Part shown: in pieces, positions 28,628 to 36,901 of the stretch | Layout: each line of letters begins with the position of its first letter | Numbering within the stretch: position 1 is the first letter of the stretch | NCBI GenBank assembly: GCA_902791695.1 | Contig: CADAWR010000002.1 | Location: 124,001 to 188,000 of the forward strand | Length of the DNA stretch: 64,000 nt | Source of the DNA: an uncultured Bacteroidota bacterium | GTDB lineage: Bacteria > Bacteroidota > Bacteroidia > Bacteroidales > P3 | Direction: 5' to 3' | Program-made: the position numbers and the translations under genes | Notes under the pieces: generated by a model | Told to the model about the DNA's origin: nothing | Databases searched by the model: none | The model's input: only the letters and a program-made list of their open reading frames with translations

Positions 28628-29951
28628 ACAACAGCTGCGGCGCATAGCGTACTATCAGTATCGCCGACAGCAACAGCGAGAGCACCTCGCTGATTGGCCA
28701 CGAGAGCCAGATGCCGTCGATGCCCATCAATGCCGGCAGTGTCCACACGCACGCCAGCTCGAACACCAGCGTCCGCGCAAATGCAGCCACAGCGCTCACC
28801 ACTCCGTTATTCATTCCCGTGAACAGGGCCGACACAAACATGTTGCAGCCGCTGATGAGGAACGCCAGCATGTAGATTCTCATCGCTTTCACCGTCAACT
28901 CCGTCAGCGCCGCGTCGTATCCCACAAACACCCGTGCCAGTGGCTCTGCAAAGATTTCCGCCGTCAGCGTCATCAGCACTCCCAGCACTCCCAGTATCGT
29001 GAACGACTTGAGCATCAGCGACCGCTGCTCTTTCACGTCGCCCGCACCGTAGTGGTAGCCTATCACCGGTGTGATGCCTATGTTGTAGCCGATAAACACC
29101 GCCGCGAAGATGAACGCCACATACATCATCACCCCGTAGGCCGACACACCGTCTTCACCCAGATAGCGCATCAGCTGCATGTTGTAGCAGATGGTCACTA
29201 TGTTCAGCGCAATGTTCGCCACGTATTCCGACAGCCCGTTCGTGCATGCCTTCCCTATGTAGGGCCATATCATTCGCGTAGGCCTGAGGTGCAGGCTACC
29301 TCTATTGCGCCGCGAGGCAAAGTAGTAGACCGGGAACAGACCGCCAACCAGGCAGCCGGCCGACGTGGCCAGCGCCGCACCGGCAACTCCCATGCCGCAC
29401 AGCCACACCAATATGGCGTCGAGCACTATGTTCGTCACCCCCGCCACCACGCTCATCACCGTCCCCAGCTGCGGCCGCTCCGCAGCCATGTAGAACGACT
29501 GGAAGGCACACTGCAGCACAAAACCCGGCATCCCTATCATGTTCAGCCGTATGTACTCTATGCACTCCTCCATCATCGGCTCGTCGGCTCCCAGCCACCG
29601 CGCCACCGCCGGTGCGCCCACTGCCAATGCAACGCCCAGCGCCACTCCCAGCAGCAACCCGAACTGCACCAACATCGTGAACACCCGGTCGGCCTTCTTC
29701 GGATACCCCTCCCCTTTTATCTTGGCCACCAGCGCTCCGCCGCCGCTGCCTATCATCAGACCCAGCGCCCCTATCATCATGATCACCGGGAACGTCAGGT
29801 TGATGGCGGCAAAACCAGTCTTCCCGGCAAAGTTCGCCACAAAAAATCCGTCTACTATCGAGTAGACGGATGTTATCAGTACCATGCCGATGCTCGGCAG
29901 CACCGAGCGCACTATACGGCTATGGCTGTAGTGTCCCGACAGTTCTACCAC
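28611..29951 (-). CDS. MATE-family efflux transporter
   Basis: 446 residues with 12 predicted membrane segments. YSIVDGFFVANFAG near 29-42 and a GSGGGALVAKIKGEG segment near 67-81 are typical of the MepA/DinF-like MATE branch (NorM fold). These antiporters expel cationic drugs using Na+ or H+. It overlaps the end of the upstream M13 peptidase gene by 7 nt and is probably co-transcribed with it. Confidence 0.92.
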   Translation of the reverse strand: MVELSGHYSHSRIVRSVLPSIGMVLITSVYSIVDGFFVANFAGKTGFAAINLTFPVIMMIGALGLMIGSGGGALVAKIKGEGYPKKADRVFTMLVQFGLLLGVALGVALAVGAPAVARWLGADEPMMEECIEYIRLNMIGMPGFVLQCAFQSFYMAAERPQLGTVMSVVAGVTNIVLDAILVWLCGMGVAGAALATSAGCLVGGLFPVYYFASRRNRGSLHLRPTRMIWPYIGKACTNGLSEYVANIALNIVTICYNMQLMRYLGEDGVSAYGVMMYVAFIFAAVFIGYNIGITPVIGYHYGAGDVKEQRSLMLKSFTILGVLGVLMTLTAEIFAEPLARVFVGYDAALTELTVKAMRIYMLAFLISGCNMFVSALFTGMNNGVVSAVAAFARTLVFELACVWTLPALMGIDGIWLSWPISEVLSLLLSAILIVRYAPQLLSKRAS

Positions 29952-32002
29952 AGCACCACTCTCTTCTCAGGTGCCAGCCACATGCCGTCACCCTCCTTGA
30001 TGCCGAAAGCATCGATGAATTCCGTCACCTGCGGCAGGGCCACATTCACACGGTTGCGACCCAGCGAGTGCACATCCATCTGCGTCAGCTGCAGCGCAGC
30101 GGCCGGACGTATGTTGCTTGCCCACACTGCCGCGTAAGCCAGGAAGAAGCGCTGCTCCGGCGTGAAGCCGTCCATCTCCTCCTTGTTCACCTGCTTCTTC
30201 GCCATAGCGTTCTGCATGGCCAGGTAGCTCACGTGCAAGCCGCCGTTGTCGGCTATGTTCTCACCCAGCGTCAGCTCGCCGTTGCCGTTCATCTTGCCAA
30301 GCTCCGGGTCGTCGAGGGCCACGCAGTTGTTGAAGGCCTCTATCAGGCACTGCTTGTTGGCGTCGAAATTCTTGGCGTCCTCTTCGGTCCACCAGTCGTT
30401 CAGGTTGCCGTTCTCGTCATACTGACGGCCCTGATCGTCGAAGCCGTGCGTCAGCTCGTGGCCGATCACCACACCGATGGCACCGTAGTTCGCGGCATCG
30501 TCAGCGTCAAACTGGAAGAATGGCGGCTGCAGGATGGCGGCCGGGAAGCATATCTCGTTGGTCGTGGGATTGTAGTAGGCGTTCACGGTCTGCGGAGTCA
30601 TCAGCCACTCGTCTTTGTCGACGGGCTTGTTGATCTTGCTCATCATGTAGGCCACATCAAACTCGTTGCTGCGCACCACATTGGCATAGTAACTGTCGTT
30701 CTTGATTTCCAAGCCGCTATAGTCGCGCCACTTGTTGGGATAGCCAATCTTCACATAGATGGTGCTGAGTTTCTTGTGGGCATTGGCCTTGGTCTGGTCG
30801 GTCATCCATTCGGCCATGTCGATGCGCTGACCAAGGGCGGTGATGAGGTTCTGCACAAGGGTCTCCATGCGGGTCTTGGCCTCGGCGGGGAAGTACTTCT
30901 CGACATACAGCTGGCCAAGGGCCTCGCCCATGGCACCCTCAACGGTGCTGGTGACGCGTTTCCAGCGAGGACGGATTTCCTCGCGGCCGCTCATCAGCTT
31001 GCCGAAGAAGTCGAATTCTGCATTCACGAAGTCGTCGCTCAGGTAGTTGGCGGCACTGGTAATCTGTTGCCATGCAAAGTAGGCCTTCAGGGTCTCAATG
31101 TCGGCATCGGCTAGCACCTTGTTTACCTCCTCGAAATACTTGGGCTGGGCAATGTTGAAGCTCTTCATGCCCTCCATGATGTTCATGGTCTCGAAGTAAC
31201 CCTTCCAGTCAATGTTGGGGTATACGGCATTGGCGCTGTCGACCGTGAAACGGTTGAAGGTAGCCTGCGGGTTACGGTTCTCAAGCTTGGTGTTCATGGC
31301 TTTGGCCAAACGGGTCTCGAAGGCCATCACCGTCTGAGCCAGCTTGTCGGCTTTCTTGCCGCTCATCTTGTCGTAGCCGGCCATAGCGAACTCCTTCTCC
31401 ATCAGCTCCACATAGCCCTTGCGGATGTTCTTGTTGTTGCCCTCGTCGAGCAGATAGTAGTCGCGGTCCCCCAGACCGAGGCCGCTTTGCCAAGCCCAAG
31501 CAATGCACATGTTGGCATCGTCCTTGTCGGCTTCGCCCATCACACCAAAGAGCACACCATAGCCGCGACGGTGCATCTTCAGCAGCTGAGCCCACACATC
31601 CTCGCGGGTCTTCAGGTTGTTGATTTCCTCCAAATAGGGCATCAGCGGGGCGGCGCCCTGCTCCTGCAGCTTCACGCTGTCCATGCCGATGTTGTACATC
31701 GTGGCGATCTTGTCGGCCAGCGAGCCGGCCTCGTTCTCATTCTTGCTGACGCTGTCGATGATGTCGTTGACGTTCTTCAGAGCGTTCTCAGCCAGCACGT
31801 CGAAAGCACCGTAGCGCGAGTGCTCGGCGTCGAGGGGGTTCTTGGCCATCCAGCCGCCGCAGGCGAACTGGTAGAAATCGTCCTCCAAACGGACCGTAGT
31901 GTCAAAGTTGTCCAGATTCACACCCGATTTCAACTCGGCCTTGTGCTGGCAACCAGTAGCGATAACTGCCATAGTAGCAATGCTTAATAAGGTTTTTTTC
32001 AT
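29945..32002 (-). CDS. pepO: M13-family metalloendopeptidase lipoprotein
   Basis: 685 residues. A lipoprotein signal with lipobox VIATGC puts it at the envelope. The catalytic HELTH zinc motif is at 515-519 and ENIADNGG, holding the third ligand, lies about 55 residues later; a late NVALPQVTEF/DAFGI segment is also as in neprilysin-type M13 enzymes. It cleaves small peptides outside the cytoplasm. Its promoter box lies at 32040-32047, between the gene and the left boundary repeat of the accessory island. Confidence 0.94.
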   Translation of the reverse strand: MKKTLLSIATMAVIATGCQHKAELKSGVNLDNFDTTVRLEDDFYQFACGGWMAKNPLDAEHSRYGAFDVLAENALKNVNDIIDSVSKNENEAGSLADKIATMYNIGMDSVKLQEQGAAPLMPYLEEINNLKTREDVWAQLLKMHRRGYGVLFGVMGEADKDDANMCIAWAWQSGLGLGDRDYYLLDEGNNKNIRKGYVELMEKEFAMAGYDKMSGKKADKLAQTVMAFETRLAKAMNTKLENRNPQATFNRFTVDSANAVYPNIDWKGYFETMNIMEGMKSFNIAQPKYFEEVNKVLADADIETLKAYFAWQQITSAANYLSDDFVNAEFDFFGKLMSGREEIRPRWKRVTSTVEGAMGEALGQLYVEKYFPAEAKTRMETLVQNLITALGQRIDMAEWMTDQTKANAHKKLSTIYVKIGYPNKWRDYSGLEIKNDSYYANVVRSNEFDVAYMMSKINKPVDKDEWLMTPQTVNAYYNPTTNEICFPAAILQPPFFQFDADDAANYGAIGVVIGHELTHGFDDQGRQYDENGNLNDWWTEEDAKNFDANKQCLIEAFNNCVALDDPELGKMNGNGELTLGENIADNGGLHVSYLAMQNAMAKKQVNKEEMDGFTPEQRFFLAYAAVWASNIRPAAALQLTQMDVHSLGRNRVNVALPQVTEFIDAFGIKEGDGMWLAPEKRVVLW

Positions 32003-32039
32003 GTTTTATTTAATTTATTATTGTTTCCAAAACAAGGTG

Positions 32040-32047
32040 CAAAAATA
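32040..32047 (-). promoter_or_regulatory. -7 box of the M13 peptidase gene
   Basis: TATTTTTG on the minus strand, matching TAnnTTTG, 38 nt upstream of the ATG. The left island repeat begins 38 nt further upstream, so the island edge does not disrupt this promoter core. Confidence 0.6.
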
Positions 32048-32085
32048 CGAAAAAAATAGAAAACAGGAATTAGAAATTTGAATTT

Positions 32086-32114
32086 GCGCCAAACAGGCGC
32101 AGAACAAACGCCAT
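32086..32114 (+). repeat. Left 29-bp boundary repeat
   Basis: Begins GCGCCAAACAGGCGC (a 5-bp stem with AAACA loop) and continues AGAACAAACGCCAT. Its reverse complement recurs at 40706-40734 with one mismatch (A for G at the sixth base). No other copy was noticed in the window. Confidence 0.85.
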
Positions 32115-32699
32115 AAAAAACAAATAAATTCCTTACTGAAGAAAAAAAGGGGGGGGATAGAAATACATAATGTTCCGATAGTCCTATGAGTGCGCTTGGC
32201 GCACGGCAGCCCGCTCCAAGGGAGGCTTTATTCTCCTGCTCGCTGCGCGAGCGAAATCTGGTAAATCTTGTAGATTACTGCCGCCTGCGGCGGGGATTCC
32301 GGGTGCGGGGCTGGGTGAATCTCGTAGATTTTTCTAAGGTATCGCTGCGGGGCGCGATGGTTATGTTTGAGTGTAAAAAACGCTTGAATATACCGTATAC
32401 TGTATACTCTTGTATAAAAGACCGCCGGTTTGCCTTGTGCAAGTCCCTTGTCCTTAGTAAGAACGGCAAAGAAAAGCGTCCGGCGTTCGGTTGGGAATGT
32501 TTTTAAATTGTGTGATTAACACCGCGTTTTTTCACCTCGACAAAGCCTAAACTAGTTTAGCTCTGCGCTCGGCTTACGAAACGGTCGAGATTTCGGTCCA
32601 CCGAAGCAGGACGCTAATGTTACTTCTTCTAAACGTGAATTATCGTTAATGCACAGAACAGGGGATTACCCCCTGTCCACATACACCTCAAAAGATGAT
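32115..32699. other. Non-coding island end with short palindromes
   Basis: 585 nt with no convincing gene. It holds an A7G8 tract (32142-32156), several small GC hairpins (for example CCGCC-TGC-GGCGG near 32281), two related AATCT(T/C)GTAGATT words (near 32265 and 32319), the 20-mer at 32381-32400, a copy of the AACGTGAATTA-type word near 32634, and an ACAGGGG/CCCCTGT hairpin at 32658-32676 just past the WYL gene stop. A 106-codon frame at 32186-32506 has repeat-derived, low-complexity composition and was not accepted. Confidence 0.6.
32381..32400 (+). repeat. 20-mer island-end repeat, left copy
   Basis: CGCTTGAATATACCGTATAC, identical in reverse complement to 40547-40566. Longer relatives with extra GTATACC heptamers form an inverted pair at 40117-40143 and 40224-40250. 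Confidence 0.8.
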
Positions 32700-33407
32700 T
32701 TATGTGAGGTATTTCATCCATAGACTCTTATTCTCCTTCCAGAATTTATCAGGCGAAAATCCTAAGGCTGGTCGATAAACGACATCTGTTATCTTAATAT
32801 CAGTCAGCATATTCAAAGGCCATATCTTTTCTATACGATAGTTTGTATGACCCAGAACATACCAGACGTAATCCTTCAAAACCAAGCCCCTCGGCTCAAA
32901 ATGCTCTTGAAAATATGGAAATCTGTTCTTCGGGTCATGGTAGTATAAATCAACACACTTCTGCTGGCGGATGGCATCCATCAGGATATTCACATTCTCC
33001 ACTCCAGTGGACTTGCAATCGATGTACATATACTTCTTGTCCTCTTCCGAATCCTGAAACTGCCTCATTGCCGCCGATGCCTCAAAAGCCATAAGGAACG
33101 GCATTGTCCAAGGATTGCTATCGCTCTTCGGCTCTTCCACTAGCCGATAGCGATACCTTCTGTTTTCTTCCGACAATGCTTTCCTTCCCACCTCGTGTTG
33201 AAGGCGATTGTCGCATTCTATCTTGATGCCAAATCTGTCACGGAGTTCTTTCAGATAGTTGTGAAACGTCCTCTTGGGCAGAATTTTCTCCATATTCGGC
33301 TCATCGACAAGTTTATCTATCAATTGGTCGAATGTGATGCCAGTCTCTCCGGCTCTGCGGAACTGTGCAACCAGCCAAGAAAGCATTTCCAAATTTTTGT
33401 AGTCCAT
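32700..33407 (-). CDS. WYL-domain transcriptional regulator
   Basis: 235 residues. The N-terminal part (1-80) has a winged-helix look (ITFDQLIDKLVDE, KRTFHNYLKELRDRFG). The C-terminal part (about 130-235) matches a WYL domain: MDAIRQQKCVDLYYHD, then FEPRGLVLKDYVWYVLGH and an IWPLNMLTDIKIT segment. WYL regulators bind small or nucleic-acid ligands and often control phage-defence or DNA-damage genes. It is transcribed divergently from the Pol III alpha-like gene across a 195-nt gap, the usual layout for regulator and target. The gene is AT-richer than the core genes around the island. Confidence 0.85.
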   Translation of the reverse strand: MDYKNLEMLSWLVAQFRRAGETGITFDQLIDKLVDEPNMEKILPKRTFHNYLKELRDRFGIKIECDNRLQHEVGRKALSEENRRYRYRLVEEPKSDSNPWTMPFLMAFEASAAMRQFQDSEEDKKYMYIDCKSTGVENVNILMDAIRQQKCVDLYYHDPKNRFPYFQEHFEPRGLVLKDYVWYVLGHTNYRIEKIWPLNMLTDIKITDVVYRPALGFSPDKFWKENKSLWMKYLT

Positions 33408-33428
33408 TTGATATTATGTTTCTCGGTG

Positions 33429-33436
33429 CAAAGGTA
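33429..33436 (-). promoter_or_regulatory. -7 box of the WYL regulator gene
   Basis: TACCTTTG on the minus strand, perfect TAnnTTTG, 22 nt upstream of the ATG at 33407. Confidence 0.65.
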
Positions 33437-33602
33437 CGAAAAACAATCCGTATGTAAAATAAATGTCATACAAGTGTTAAAGTATCAAACCATCAAATAT
33501 TTATAAATCAACAATCTAACCACCTTCAAAAAAGATAATAAAAAGACCTCTTCGTATTACTAATGTAGAGCTCTCCCAAAATAACATCAAAAATTAAACA
33601 AT

Positions 33603-35228
33603 ATGAAAACCGACAAAAAACAAATTTCAGAGCCTACAACCAACAACAAGGTGGAGGCGAAAAACAACAGTCAGTCGCCGAAGATTCCACCGACTCCCAT
33701 CCCCATCGAGCTGTCAGACGTAGTGAAAAACGAGAATGAGTATCTGGAGTATCTCGTCTGGAAGGGAGCGGACGACCGTTATGGGTTTGATTTGAGTGAG
33801 GAGATAGAAGGGCGAATCACTTATGAACTCAATGTGATTAAGAAAAAGGGTGTTGCAGGATATTTCCTGATGTTTTGGAACATCGTCAGAACTGCTCGTG
33901 GGGAACTGGGCGTGCTTGTGGGACCAGGAAGAGGACGCACACCTGGCTCCATCGTGGCTTACTGTCTACGCATCACCGACATTGACCCGATACGATATGG
34001 ATTGCTTTTTGAGCGTTTCTATAGCACTCAGAGCAAGGGGCTTCCAGACATGGCCATAGACGTTGAAAGCGAAGGCAGGCAGAAAGTAATCACATGGTTA
34101 AAAAACTATTATGGCGAGAAATGCGTTGCACATATCATTACCCAAGGAACAACAGGCTTAAAGTATACTATGGCAGACTTACAGCGAATGGAGAGGATGC
34201 CTATCGAGATGTACAACGCCCGTCAACGGTATATTCCAGAAAATGAACGGCACATTGGCATCGGTGCGATTAGTATTATCATTGCGCCTGAAGACATTAG
34301 CAACATAGTGCCTGTATTCGAGGTATTTGACAAATCGAGCGGAGAGAAACTGCGCGCCATCGCAAATGATGACAGTGCTATTAAGGATGCCGGACTTGTA
34401 AGAATAGGACTACTTGGGCTTAACGTGCTGTCTGTTATAAAGAGTTGTGTGTCCAGGATAAAGAAAACCACAGGCAAGGAAATCGATATGAAAGCCATTC
34501 CTCTCGATGACGAAGCCACCTTAAAAATCTTCAACGAAGGGAATACTATCGGCGTATTTCTGTTTGAGAGTACGGGTATGCGTATGAAACTACGCAGATT
34601 GAAGTCTCTGTCCTTCAATGACCTTATTGCAGCCGAAGCCCTCTATCGGCCTGGGACAATGGGTTTATTCGGAAAATTTATAGACAGAATAAACAGAGAG
34701 GAAGATATAACATACCTCTTGCCGGAAATGGAGCAATGCCTGGGAAGTACCTACGGCCTAACTATCTATCAAGAGCAAATCATCCAGTTAAGCCAGATAC
34801 TGGCCGGTTTCACCCCAGGTGAGAGTGCTGTTTTAATCAGAGCAATCTGCCTCAGAAAAAAGGACATTCTCGACTGGTTGGAAATACAATTCATGGATGG
34901 GGGAATGAAGAAAGGACATCCCAAAGATATCCTTGAACAGATATGGAACCAATGGAAAACGGAAGGGTGTAAAATATTCTATAAAAGCCACTCAACATGT
35001 TACACAATGATGGCATTCCAGACAGCATACCTCAAGGCACACTATCCGGCAGAATTTATGGAAATATTGATAAACCAAGCCCGAGACGATGAAGCCCGAA
35101 TGAATGAACTGATAGCTGATTGCCAAGCCAACGGACTTATCGTAGAGGATGAGACTGCCAAGGTTAATATTGGAGATGGCATTGTTGTAAATATTGATAG
35201 AAAGAAGGTCAGAAATGCAAACCAATAA
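33603..35228 (+). CDS. Truncated, catalytically altered DNA polymerase III alpha-like protein
   Basis: 541 residues. After a polar N-tail (1-40) the protein aligns by eye with the palm, thumb and fingers of DnaE: GPGRG near 106, LFERF near 134, LPDMAIDVE near 145-153, LLGLNVLS, FESTGMRMKL, LYRPGTMG, YGLTIYQEQI, FYKSHSTCYTMMAFQTAYLKAHYPAEFM. The PHP domain and everything after the fingers (clamp-binding, OB fold) are absent. Of the three catalytic aspartates, the PDFDVDF motif reads PDMAIDV (first Asp is Ala) and the FDFLGL motif reads IGLLGL (Asp is Gly). Polymerase activity is therefore unlikely; a template-binding or regulatory role is inference. Full-length DnaE must be elsewhere. Confidence 0.85.
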   Translation: MKTDKKQISEPTTNNKVEAKNNSQSPKIPPTPIPIELSDVVKNENEYLEYLVWKGADDRYGFDLSEEIEGRITYELNVIKKKGVAGYFLMFWNIVRTARGELGVLVGPGRGRTPGSIVAYCLRITDIDPIRYGLLFERFYSTQSKGLPDMAIDVESEGRQKVITWLKNYYGEKCVAHIITQGTTGLKYTMADLQRMERMPIEMYNARQRYIPENERHIGIGAISIIIAPEDISNIVPVFEVFDKSSGEKLRAIANDDSAIKDAGLVRIGLLGLNVLSVIKSCVSRIKKTTGKEIDMKAIPLDDEATLKIFNEGNTIGVFLFESTGMRMKLRRLKSLSFNDLIAAEALYRPGTMGLFGKFIDRINREEDITYLLPEMEQCLGSTYGLTIYQEQIIQLSQILAGFTPGESAVLIRAICLRKKDILDWLEIQFMDGGMKKGHPKDILEQIWNQWKTEGCKIFYKSHSTCYTMMAFQTAYLKAHYPAEFMEILINQARDDEARMNELIADCQANGLIVEDETAKVNIGDGIVVNIDRKKVRNANQ

Positions 35229-35395
35229 AGATTGCAAGTTTAGTATTATGCGCAAAATAAATGTAATGCAAAAGTTAATGTACCCTTGCGGAAAATTCGC
35301 ACAAAACACTCATTGATAGCAAAATGTAATTTTGACAAAAAGTTCTTGTTGGAAGTCATTCGTATTATATAAGTAGATAAAATTTGCAACACGAT

Positions 35396-35926
35396 ATGAA
35401 AACGACAAAGGAAAACACCCAGAAAAAGAGCCTCGACGAGGCCATCGCCAACGCCGCCAACGCGTGCAAAGTTATCTGCACCATCAACGCCCGCTTCGCT
35501 CAGAATGGAATCACCATGCTTGTAATGGGCGACACCCACTGCAAAATCGGCGAGAAAGGCAAGCGCTCCCTATGCATTGACCGCGACGATCTGGCCCTCT
35601 TCAACGCCATCAGTATGCGCGAGGCATTGCAAATCGCTGACTTGGCTGTCAAAATCAAGCAGCGCGGCAACAATCCCTACCCTCCTATCAATGTAATTCT
35701 CAGCGGCGACACCCGCAGGGGAATGTATTGGGCAAATCTGCTGGACGAGCTGCTAACCCTCCACCTCAAGAGCCTGCCGTTCTCCGCGCTCTACAGCGGC
35801 AAGCACTATGAGGGTAAGGGCCTCTTCATCATCGCCTCCGACCTGCCGGTGGACGAGCTGAAAAGGGGTTTCCCGAAACCGTACTCTGATGTCATACTCC
35901 TGGAGGAAACTCCTTCGGGAGTATGA
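35396..35926 (+). CDS. Orphan protein of the island
   Basis: About 176 residues from the ATG at 35396; the frame opens at a TTG 12 nt earlier. Soluble, with a charged N-terminus (MKTTKENTQKKSLDEA) and a mixed alpha/beta sequence. No family was recognised. Features worth noting are MGDTHCKIG (about 44-52), ILSGDTRRGMYW (about 101-112) and an overall pattern in which hydrophobic strands alternate with loops. Its base composition is GC-richer than the neighbouring Pol III-like and nuclease genes, so the island is a mosaic. The last codons form part of a hairpin that may be its terminator. Confidence 0.7.
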   Translation: MKTTKENTQKKSLDEAIANAANACKVICTINARFAQNGITMLVMGDTHCKIGEKGKRSLCIDRDDLALFNAISMREALQIADLAVKIKQRGNNPYPPINVILSGDTRRGMYWANLLDELLTLHLKSLPFSALYSGKHYEGKGLFIIASDLPVDELKRGFPKPYSDVILLEETPSGV

Positions 35927-35951
35927 CATTGGAGATTATATTGGTTTTTTT
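35889..35951 (+). terminator. Hairpin and T-run at the orphan gene end
   Basis: ATGTCATACTCC (35889-35900) pairs perfectly with GGAGTATGACAT (35918-35929), with an inner GGAG-GAAA-CTCC pairing inside the loop. The stem contains the stop codon. A run of eight T follows at 35945-35952 after a short spacer. It separates the orphan gene from the nuclease operon promoter. Confidence 0.55.
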
Positions 35952-35954
35952 TCG

Positions 35955-35962
35955 TAAATTTG
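35955..35962 (+). promoter_or_regulatory. -7 box of the nuclease operon
   Basis: TAAATTTG, perfect TAnnTTTG, 46 nt upstream of the ATG at 36008. Its position excludes the upstream TTG at 35960 as translation start. Confidence 0.7.
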
Positions 35963-36007
35963 CATTTTAAAAATTGTAATTGTCATCTTTTAATATCCAA
36001 AGAAAAA

Positions 36008-36901
36008 ATGGGAAAATACACACAAGTCGAAGATAACTTGCTAGATATCAGCAATCCAATTTATGACATCCTGTCATCAGCAAATGCCCCTGTTTGGTGG
36101 CACAATGTCAAAAACGATGATTCCCTATATATTGAGATTCGAAAAGACAACTATCTAGATGTTTATTTTAAAGGAGGTTGCGTCGCAAAAATAAGTTACA
36201 ATCAAAGAAAAAAACAATTTGTTGTTGTGACACATCCGAAATATTTGAACAGAAAAGAAAAAAATAATTCCGCGTGGTTTAAAAAAAGGGTTAAAGACGG
36301 GAAAATAGTGTATGAAGCAATTTACCAAGACTGCACAGAGTGGCTTGAAAACCCATCAAAGTTAGAAATACTCAAAAACAATGTTACTGAGAACTATTCT
36401 GGAAATGAAGAGGGTGAAAATACCTCCGAAAAATTAATTCAAAGCAAACTCATCATTAACCACAGAAATAAATATCTTGACTCCGAGTTTGCTTATCGAT
36501 TCTATGACAACCATAGAAATACAATACGCATTGACCTTGTTAGAATTGAAAATGACCTGTTTGTTTTCGAAGAACTAAAAAGAATCATAGATTGCCGTTT
36601 GAGGACAACAAAGGGTGACCCGGAGATTTATACACAGATGAACAATTATGAGGGTTTTATACGTCAAAACCAAAAAGCTTTGACAACCTATTACCAGACA
36701 CTGTATAAAATCAAGATAAAATTGGGATTGCCTGTGCCACCAGTCGAAAACATTGAGTCTATTTGCGTAAACCCTCAACCGACACTGCTTATTATCAACA
36801 ATTATGATGAGATTAGTACAGGAAAAGCAGACCGGATTTCTTCAATAACCAGTTTTTTAGAGCAGAAACATATTAATTTCGATATAAGAACGGAGATATG
36901 A
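36008..36901 (+). CDS. Predicted PD-(D/E)xK nuclease
   Basis: 297 residues from the ATG at 36008. The C-terminal half carries a nuclease-like core: E160 in a helix (LDSEFAYRF), D176 in a strand (IRIDLV), E189-x-K191 (FVFEELK) and then Q210-x3-Y214 (QMNNY), the order of motifs in RecB/Cas4-like PD-(D/E)xK enzymes. The N-terminal half (1-125) is a separate unrecognised domain, perhaps for substrate recognition. The gene is AT-rich, unlike the core genes. Its stop overlaps the start of the RNase J-like gene (ATGA at 36898-36901). The nuclease call is from motif reading, not a family match. Confidence 0.65.
   Translation: MGKYTQVEDNLLDISNPIYDILSSANAPVWWHNVKNDDSLYIEIRKDNYLDVYFKGGCVAKISYNQRKKQFVVVTHPKYLNRKEKNNSAWFKKRVKDGKIVYEAIYQDCTEWLENPSKLEILKNNVTENYSGNEEGENTSEKLIQSKLIINHRNKYLDSEFAYRFYDNHRNTIRIDLVRIENDLFVFEELKRIIDCRLRTTKGDPEIYTQMNNYEGFIRQNQKALTTYYQTLYKIKIKLGLPVPPVENIESICVNPQPTLLIINNYDEISTGKADRISSITSFLEQKHINFDIRTEI

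Noticed and set aside
32186-32506. 106-codon frame in the left island end
   Set aside because: Translates short repeats (NLVDY/NLVDF) and the 20-mer island repeat; no promoter and no protein-like composition.
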